Part shown: positions 56,392-64,000 of the stretch, one piece after another
Position numbering within the stretch: the first letter of the stretch is position 1
Layout of the letters: every line of letters starts with the position of its first letter
DNA from: Zeugodacus cucurbitae
Lineage: Eukaryota > Arthropoda > Insecta > Diptera > Tephritidae
Assembly (NCBI RefSeq): GCF_028554725.1
Contig: NC_071669.1
Span: forward strand, 4,479,501 to 4,543,500
Direction: 5' to 3'
Length of the DNA stretch: 64,000 nucleotides
Position numbers and translations under genes: made by a program
Notes under the pieces: model-generated
Told to the model about the DNA's origin: nothing
The model's input: only the letters and a program-made list of their open reading frames with translations
The model's database searches: none

Positions 56392-59015
56392 TGGCGCTGA
56401 GATAGATTAAAGTAGTATATAAGGCTACCGATCTTGAAGCTTATAACAATATCACACAGATCTTTATGGAAATAGTTTGGAAAGAAATTGATCCAAAGTC
56501 CAATAATCCTAAAACTGACTTAAGTCAAAAGTGTCGCCTGGGGTTCTATTAATATATTTTGGACAATTGTTTCTCTACGATTTATAATGTAAAATATAAT
56601 CGAGAGTTATCTCTCACAATACCTAAAATTTTATAAAAATTGAGGGTACCATTTTCTAAACTCAAATTGAGGTAAACGTTGCAGATTAAATAAAAAGAAG
56701 CAATATAGAGATAGTGAAAGTGACAGTGAAAGTAGTAAAAAAACGCAACCCCACTTTAGAACCCCTACTTTTCCGAAACTAAACAGGGCACCACTCTTCC
56801 GCCGTATTCAAAAGAAATATGCATATTCAATGCGAATTCACTTCACCTACATACGAGTGCAGTAAACATGACTCCCGCTGCGCTGCACTCCATCAAATTC
56901 GAAATAAAAACCCAAAACTGTCACTTCAAAACACGACGCCAACAGTGCTGACAACTTAACCCAAATTTGCTGCGAGTATGCAAAACTAGCGAGCGGATGA
57001 AAGAAAGAAGCAAAAAATCGCTTGGCATAACTGGCGGCTTTTCTAAAACCAAAAGCCGTCAAATGAAAACGAATCTTGTTGCTGCAAACGCAAATTAACA
57101 ACAAGAATGCGGCAACACGGCGGTGTAAAAGTGAAACAGTGCAATGGAAATTTGTAAGAACAACACGACACAGAATGCCGGTACACACACACACATACGA
57201 GTATATGTAGAGAGGTGAGTGATATCAGAGAAATGCGCAGAGTTCTATGAAATATGCATGTGTGTTGTTGGATGGCGGCGGAGAGGAAAGTGGAAAATGA
57301 AATAGGCAACAGCTTTTCAGCATTTCCGGCAAACAACGCACACACGCACATACAACAACAACCACAACAGCCGCTCTGTTTGCTTTTATTATTGGCGTGT
57401 GTTTTGATATATGTGTGTGGGGTTAGCTGCTGCTAGTTGCCGCCATGCCAAAACTATGTTTGTTGTTGTTGTTGTGTCAGCAGCAATATTTACCACTGCC
57501 AAAAGCACCGGCAACAACAACAAGAACAACCAACTTTGTTTTGTCTATTTAGCTACTCAGCTATCCTTTTTAATCCTGCTCGTCTCGTCGCTGTCTGCCA
57601 GCAACACAACAACAACAACAACATCTAGACACACAACCAACAACCAACTTCTGTGTTGTCAGCGCTAACTAACCAAGCGAAAACCGTAACGAAAACCAAA
57701 ACGAAAATTTTCAAAAATAAAACAACAACAACAACCGTCTACAACAACAAGAAAGTCACAAAATAGTAATAATAAACCGTAACAAAACTAGTTTTGCATG
57801 GCGCGTAGCACAGATGCTGAGATTATTGACGAGATGTGGGGTGCGAGGCGAGGACTATTGCTGCTAGGAGTCTGCCGAATTGGTGGGCTGGCTATACGTG
57901 GCCTCCTGTGGCGCGAGGGGTGGCCAACAAGCAAGCATGCTAGCTAACTACTAGGTTATGCCAGTGTATAAGCTACAAAATATTTATGGCTGGCTGCCGT
58001 TTGCGATGCTGACAAACAAGGAGCAACGAATCGCTAAGAGTAGAATATGAAGAAATGGCAGGAATGGCGCAAAAGCGAAAAATATAAGAAATAATGAAGC
58101 AACTAACTACGCCACTGTGACTAGTGACTTAGTAGCAAAAGCGTAACTGATTTTGCTGTTGTTGTCATTTTTACCACTTCGTCGGAAGTTCTTGTTCTCG
58201 CTTGCCGGTTAGTTTTCATTTTCACTTTCATGTCAGTGTTGCAGCGCGCGCGGAGGCGGCGGCGGAAAAGTTCATTAACAACAATAGGCGTAGCGCAATT
58301 GCTACGCTAAACGTGGTGCTCCTGTGGAAGTGAGACTCCGTGAGACTCTGTGTGGAAAAAATGCAAAATACAAAAATAGCAAATACTTTGCAACAATGTT
58401 GAGAATATTACCGTGAAATGCGGTGGGTTAATGAGTTACGTAGTACGCGAGGAGGCTTGAAAGCGAAGTGGCTGTTGAAATTTTGGTTTGGCCTTGTAAT
58501 GAGTTATATAGAGTTATATATATGTATATACAACTGGGTAAATATAAATCACTAGAAAATACTTAAAGGGAATTTACAAGCAGTGGTGGAACGATTGAGA
58601 TTGAAGTTATTTGGATGAAACCGTTCAAATATTGCTAAGAATAGTTAAACAGAAAGCTTTAAGTATGGCTTATTTGTGATCTAAAACTGCAGTCCATAAG
58701 TTATTTTTTTTAACCAAAAAATAATACCAATATACATATCTATATCTATACAACCCCGTACGGCAGATTTCAGAACCCTTCGGTATCAAATGAAACACAA
58801 ATATATATAAGATATAGTTCTTCATATATTACTTTGATATCAGATACTTTTTTTAGTTTTTAGACAAAAGCCAGATACATATACTATCGAAGATGATGAA
58901 ATATCAGAGTACATTCCGACAATTTTGATATCTTCGCGACCGAGAATCACACAACTATATTATTAAAGATTCTGTTTTGAAAATAAATATACTTTTGGAT
59001 CTGAATTATTAAATA
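56392..59015. other. Non-coding stretch with CAA microsatellites
   Basis: (AAC)n at 57510-57525, 57602-57622 and 57722-57738. A GC-rich patch at 58235-58330 includes the short inverted repeat gcgtagc-gcaatt-gctacgc. No exon supported. Confidence 0.4.
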
Positions 59016-59200
59016 TTAGGTCTATAACTTTGCTTCCGCCATTTTTTGTTTGTTTGTAAATTTAAGTATTTTTTTTGTATAAAAAATGTTACAAAAATGT
59101 TATTCAAAATATTGGCCGTCGCTAGCTACTACTTTTGACCATATTTCTGGCAGCATGCCTATTCCCTGCATATGTTGCAATAGAATTACTGGAAATTAAA
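59016..59200 (-). mobile_element. Mariner-family fragment, minus strand (C-terminal end)
   Basis: Begins at TA-ttaggtctataactttgctt, the same terminal repeat as 41816-42154. The minus strand codes for LPEIWSKVVASDGQYFE followed by TAA, a very typical mariner transposase C-terminus and better preserved than in the 42.1-kb copy. The other end is missing or unrecognised. Confidence 0.8.
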
Positions 59201-59849
59201 GAAATCTATATTATTCATTTTTGAGCGCATTAAATAGAAATAAATCGCTAATTTTTACCCTTTATTGCAACAAAAGTAAAGAAAAATAAATAAAAAATTG
59301 ACAATAACAAAAACACGAAAATACGTATGTATGTAAACAACCCTATCAGCAGTGAAAATAGAGTATTTAAAAATGAAACGCTAAGAAAATAAATGCTATG
59401 CTAAAATAAAGACATACCGAGTACAAAAACAAAAACCACAGAAGCACAAATAGAAAATAAAACTAAGCAACAGGGCATTACGTATGCATTTTACTGAGAC
59501 AGGAGAGCAAATAATTGAGAGAAATTGTATTATTTATTTTTGATTTTTATTAATTTTCTTTTATTTTTATTGCACTCGTTGCAATTCTGTGATACTTGTA
59601 GTTGTAAATATATTTTTTATTTATAAATAGTAAATATTTTGAAAGTAAAAACATTTAGTACAACAACAATATACAATTTTTCCTTGCTTTTAAATAGTGT
59701 GCTGTTGTTTTGAGATGTTCTACGAGATATTTAATCTTATTTGCGGGTTCTGTATACCCTCCAAATTTATAGGTGAGCTGATTTTTTTTTTAATATTTAT
59801 TTCTTACAAGACTTTCGAAAGATTTTCTATTAATTAATAAATTTTTTAA
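59201..59849. other. AT-rich non-coding stretch
   Basis: Nothing recognised. Confidence 0.45.
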
Positions 59850-60190
59850 GCATTTGTATCATCCTAAATGTAGGCAACAAAAAGTGAAATGTTGCCTACA
59901 TTCAGGCGTAGTATCCCAAAATTAACAATTTATTAAATTTTTTAATGCAACCAGTGAAAAAAGTCATATTAATAGACACATGAAATTAACGGTTCTATAG
60001 CTAAATTAAATATATCTAATAGCAGAGCATAAATTTTCGATTTTTCATCTTAAAATATATTAAATATTTTTTGTAGCATCCTAAATGTAGGCAACAAAAA
60101 GTGAAATGTTGCATACATTCAGGTGTGGTATCCCAAAATTAACAATTTATAGAATTTTTCATATCAACCAGTGAAAAAAGTCATAATAAT
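59850..60190. repeat. Two tandem units with a perfect tgtaggcaac hairpin
   Basis: 'catcctaaatgtaggcaaca' starts at about 59859 and 60077, 218 bp apart. In the first unit tgtaggcaac pairs perfectly with gttgcctaca across an 11-12 nt loop; the second has one mismatch. The rest (ggtatcccaaaattaacaat; aaccagtgaaaaaagtcata) also repeats. Related on the opposite strand to the array at 13.8-15.0 kb. Confidence 0.75.
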
Positions 60191-62185
60191 AGATAATGTA
60201 CGAATTCTGCACGATATTTACATATTACATTTATAATATTATTTATAAAAATATGTTTTTTTTTCAACAATTTATATCGAATAAATACTTCATTTTTAGG
60301 ATGTAAAGGTCAAAAAATAATTTTTAACTGAAATTCTACTATTTTGAAATACCTTTTTATACATAAATCGTCTTTTGATACTAGAAAAAAGGTTAGAACC
60401 AGCCAGTCTATAGAAAAATTTTTGAGACAAGGTTTCAAAAAATAGTTCAAGAAAGACTAAAGAGTAGAAAATATTTAAAAGTATTTCTTTATAAAATCAA
60501 AAGCATTGTATTCATTTCCTCAGCACATTATAACAACAAAAACGCCGTGTCAACGTTTCCTTCTGCTAAATATTCTGCATGTAGACGCTTAAAATAGCAA
60601 GAATTACAATAAAAACAATAAAAGCAAATTTAATTTAACACAAAGCAGACAAATTGTAAATGAAGAAATTACAAAAAAAAAGAAAAAAACAAAAAGATTC
60701 GCTTGGCGTCCCATTGAAATGACATAAAATGCAAATCTTGCTTCGTGCAAACAAGAAATGAAAGCATAATAAACAACTAAAAATATTTCAATTATTTGCT
60801 CGTAATTGAACTTTCTTTACGCTTATCAGCTGTAGAACGCTGGCGAGCAATAAAATACAAACAACAAGTTATAAATAAATACGGCAGAATGAAAAGAAGG
60901 AAAAGAAAAAATATAAGAAATAAAAAAATTTAAAAATAAAAATAAAAAGGAAAATAAATAACAAATTAAAAAAATAAAATAAGAATAAGAAAAAAATTAA
61001 AACTAAAAAAATAAAAGAAAAGAAGGAAAAGAAAAAAATATAAGAAATAAAAAAAAATAAGAAATTATAAAAATAAATAAAAATAAAATAAAAAACCAAT
61101 TAAAAAGAAATTTCAAAAAAAGAAAATAAAAATAAAAAAATAAAAATAAAAATAAAAATAAAAAAGTAAAATTAAATCGATTGACAGGAACAAAATAATA
61201 TGTGTGTATATTGAGCAAGAATTCACACTCGCATAAGTATTTACTCATTCTACATCAAATCCGTCTTGTTGTTATTGTAGTTATAACTTGCTATGCCTTC
61301 GCTCACACAAATATAAATACAACAAATAAGTATATATACACATTTACGTTTTTTTTGCTGTTGATTTTTATTTTTCCACCGACTAGCAGTTGTTATTGTT
61401 ATTGACGTTTATTTACTGCCATTTGATAAGAAGTTGAAAGCATTTCGCATTGCAGGCGCATAGATAAGAAGCTCATACATATGGATGAGTGTATGTATGT
61501 ATGTATATAGTTGTAGTAACACACCGAATGGCTGACTGACGGTGTGGCTGGCAGACAAACTGGCTCAGCGCGGGCATTTATTGCAAATATATACAACTAT
61601 ATATAGATATATATGTGCTTGAAAATATAGTTGTGCTAAAGACATCTAGCAACCATATGCAATAAAAGTGATGGATGAGCAAACCAAATGTATAAATGCT
61701 AGTGAATACTAAAACAAGAAAATAGCAAATGTAGAAACGCGAAATTGTTAGTTTGATAATTGGTTGTGCTGTATTTATTATATGAGTATGTGTTTATATG
61801 TGTGCTTCCTGCATGCCTGTGTGTTTTGTAGACCGCACGAGTGTGCCTTAGTATCTTATCAGCAGCGCGTAAGGTGGCGGCTTATAGAGGCTTGTCGCTG
61901 CTTGCTGTGGCAAATGCAAGTCAATTTGTTATTTTTTGAATTTTTTCTTGATTTTGGCATGCATAAAATTGAGGCTTGATTATTTTTGTGTGTTTTTTTT
62001 TGTACTCTCGCAGACGCCAACTTAAAGTAAGTTAATAAAAATAAAAATAATAAAAAGAAAAGAATTTATAATCGTAAAAAAAATTAACAGCAACTATTGA
62101 AAGTATAATGAAAAAAAACGCTTAAAAATGAAGGGTTGCATTTAAGCAACAAAATTAATTTTCACTTAATTTCAAGTATATTTTA
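60191..62185. other. AT-rich stretch with an A-rich tandem tract
   Basis: 60886-61165 is an (AAATAAAA)-type tract containing an imperfect duplication of gaaaagaaggaaaagaaaaa about 126 bp apart. (TATG)n at 61490-61510. No gene. Confidence 0.45.
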
Positions 62186-62585
62186 TAGCCTTTTCACACA
62201 GACAAATTAATTGATCAATTAAAATTTTGAATGAGAAACCAGTTTTTGCCCTTCACACTGCTGGCTACTCGATAACCGATCAGCTGTTATACATTTTTGT
62301 TTCTGCTTTGCATAAGAAGTAGGTAAGTTTCATCAGCTGATTGATAATTTTCAGCAGCGACATCTACCGTAGCTTTTTTTTATCACAAAAAAATTCAGCT
62401 ATTCACAGACAAAGTACGTATATCATACGTCTTTGTCGCAGAGTTGCATTTCATTTTCAAGTCAATTAAAATTCAATTAGAAATAAATGTGGATTTTTAT
62501 TTTGTATGGTAAATCGATCTTGATCAGCGTTTTAATCGAGTAGAGGCCGGTTAATTGAGCAATTAGCTACTGTGTGAAAAGGCTA
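62186..62585. mobile_element. Harbinger-like MITE, TTA-flanked (400 bp)
   Basis: Perfect 16-bp terminal inverted repeats TAGCCTTTTCACACAG continue imperfectly (attaattgatcaattaa). TTA is duplicated at 62183-62185 and 62586-62588, the target preference of PIF/Harbinger elements. No coding capacity. Confidence 0.82.
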
Positions 62586-63344
62586 TTATATTCTTATGTG
62601 GTCTGTATAGGAAGAAAATGCCATACTAAGCCTTTACAACATTAAGATATGAAGCTTTCAATATGAAGATATCAATTTATTGTGATTTTTTCATATTTCC
62701 TCGGCACAACATTTAAATTATGTCTGCTTATTGTTTATCACAAAATCGTATTTAAAGCTTTTTTAACTATGAAAATATGATTCTATGATTTTCAAATTAA
62801 ATGGATAAAAACATTGAACAAAGAGTTTGTGTGAAATTTTGTATTTCAAACGAAATTTCTTGTGCCAAAACTTGGGAAATTTTGTGAAAAAAAAAAATTT
62901 GGTGATTCGAAAAACTCAAGTTTACGATTGGTATAAATCGTTCAAGGAGGGGCTTATAAAAATCGTAACGCACACAAAAGGTTGACTTGTTACTAATGAC
63001 GCCGTAAACAAACAAAATGACGCATAGCAATAAAGGCTGACAGTTGTGTCAACCTGGGAAAAAAATGTTTGAAATATTCTCAGCGTGAAAATTCAAAATG
63101 AGAACTTCCGATTACTTAGTTGACTGAATGTAAAATGAAAAATGAAAGGGTTGCCAACTAATTTTAATGCGAAAAATATATATATATTCTCATATGTTTT
63201 AACATACTTAAGTAAGGCGGTATTTTTTACAGTGTTGCCATCTATTTATTTTAATGCTTTTGATTAAAAAAAAAATCCAAAAATATTAAATCATATAGAA
63301 GAATGAAATATATACATCAATATACAACAACCAAAATAAAAATA
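62586..63344. other. AT-rich non-coding stretch
   Basis: Nothing recognised. Confidence 0.45.
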
Positions 63345-63574
63345 CAGTGGAACTTCTCTAACTCGAATCACCATAATCCACAAAAAAACTGCGAGTTAGA
63401 GAGACTTCGAGTTATAGAAATTTTCATTAAAACATAAATTTTTCAAAGAGCTATAAAATAAAGTTCGACTTCTGGAAGGAAATTTGTATGAAAGTTACCT
63501 TATATTGCCTCTTTAAGAGTTCGAGTTATGGAGAACTTCGAGTTATAGAAATTCGAGTTATAGAAGTTCCACTG
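63345..63574. mobile_element. pogo-like MITE, TA-flanked (230 bp)
   Basis: Starts cagtggaacttctctaactc and ends gagttatagaagttccactg, which pair as inverted repeats with one mismatch. TA flanks at 63343-63344 and 63575-63576. The right side contains tandem tcgagttatagaa units. Best preserved of the four copies in the window. Confidence 0.85.
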
Positions 63575-64000
63575 TATATTTATTTGAATAATTAAAAATA
63601 AGATAAAAGAAATAAATCCTTTTTTCTATTTATTTTTCTTTAATTCAAGCTTTAGTGTTACAATATTGCATAGGGTTGCCAACGCACTTACAAAATATTT
63701 TTATAAGCCGATTTAAAATAAAAGTTATTTTACATTGTATTGTTTTATTTATAGGCGTACTAACCCTAAAATAAAAATTTCAATTGAGTCGCAAGTACAC
63801 GCAGGGTTGCCACATAATATTAACATTTAATATAACTCTGAAATTAGTCTTCATATACTATAGAAAAAATCGCATTGTACTGATTAGAGTTGCGAGTCGT
63901 TTTTAAGGCCCGAAGACAAGCTTCCAAACAATCACTAACACGATTTTTTCGAAATCAATAATCCCTCCACATGAAATGGTAGGTCTTTGAGTATTTTATT
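63575..64000. other. AT-rich non-coding stretch
   Basis: Nothing recognised; the window ends here. Confidence 0.45.

Noticed and set aside
58292..58312. Inverted repeat gcgtagc-gcaatt-gctacgc
   Set aside because: A single short hairpin without promoter, terminator or RNA-gene context.
1..64000. tRNA, rRNA, snRNA, histone or CRISPR features
   Set aside because: No internal promoter boxes with cloverleaf, no rRNA-like segments, and no repeat-spacer arrays were recognised by eye on either strand.

Overview
The window is eukaryotic nuclear DNA from a fly, most likely a tephritid fruit fly or close relative. The base composition is very AT-rich, with many (CAA)n/(GTT)n and (TATG)n microsatellites and GT-AG introns. 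It carries one Drosophila-like C2H2 zinc-finger gene with long Gln/Ala/Gly tracts, and a DD41D 'rosa'-type mariner relative, a lineage first known from Ceratitis rosa. No bacterial operon, CRISPR array, rRNA or tRNA gene was recognised. Exon and element ends were read by eye. Ends anchored by splice sites, terminal repeats or target duplications are exact to a few bases; others are approximate.

0-9.7 kb is AT-rich, with a 5'-truncated RTE-type retrotransposon piece and two degenerate tandem-repeat arrays built on AAGCTT/AAAGCTTT motifs. 9.7-11.4 kb is the 3' flank or 3' UTR of the zinc-finger gene.

11.4-18.5 kb, minus strand, is the only host protein gene I can support. Exon 1 (18510-18030/34) ends in two overlapping splice donors four bases apart. 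The first is in phase with a terminal exon carrying four zinc fingers (17942-16929). The second is in phase with a four-exon path (15439-15245, 13283-12997, 12919-12818, 12473-11928) carrying a parallel set of five fingers. The long path stops at a TGA followed by C, and the same frame then stays open for 179 codons without a methionine (11927-11388). This is a candidate stop-codon readthrough extension.

18.5-64 kb is intergenic or long 5' intron, dominated by transposons and repeats. It holds two near-full-length RTE-like elements with 996-codon endonuclease/reverse-transcriptase frames (20.75-24.0 and 45.3-48.5 kb), several decayed non-LTR fragments, and a rosa-like DNA transposon with a complete DD41D transposase (43.6-44.8 kb). 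It also holds deletion derivatives of a second mariner family, four pogo-like MITEs with TA ends, two TTAA-flanked piggyBac-like MITEs, a TTA-flanked Harbinger-like MITE, a DINE-1/Helentron-like repeat and several AT-rich tandem arrays. At 42.19-42.48 kb three copies of a 17-bp CTCF-like sequence sit 133-134 bp apart, identical although the spacers between them have diverged.

The zinc-finger gene is presumably a sequence-specific nuclear regulator whose two isoforms share an N-terminus and differ in their DNA-binding cassette. The complete mobile elements lie antisense to it.
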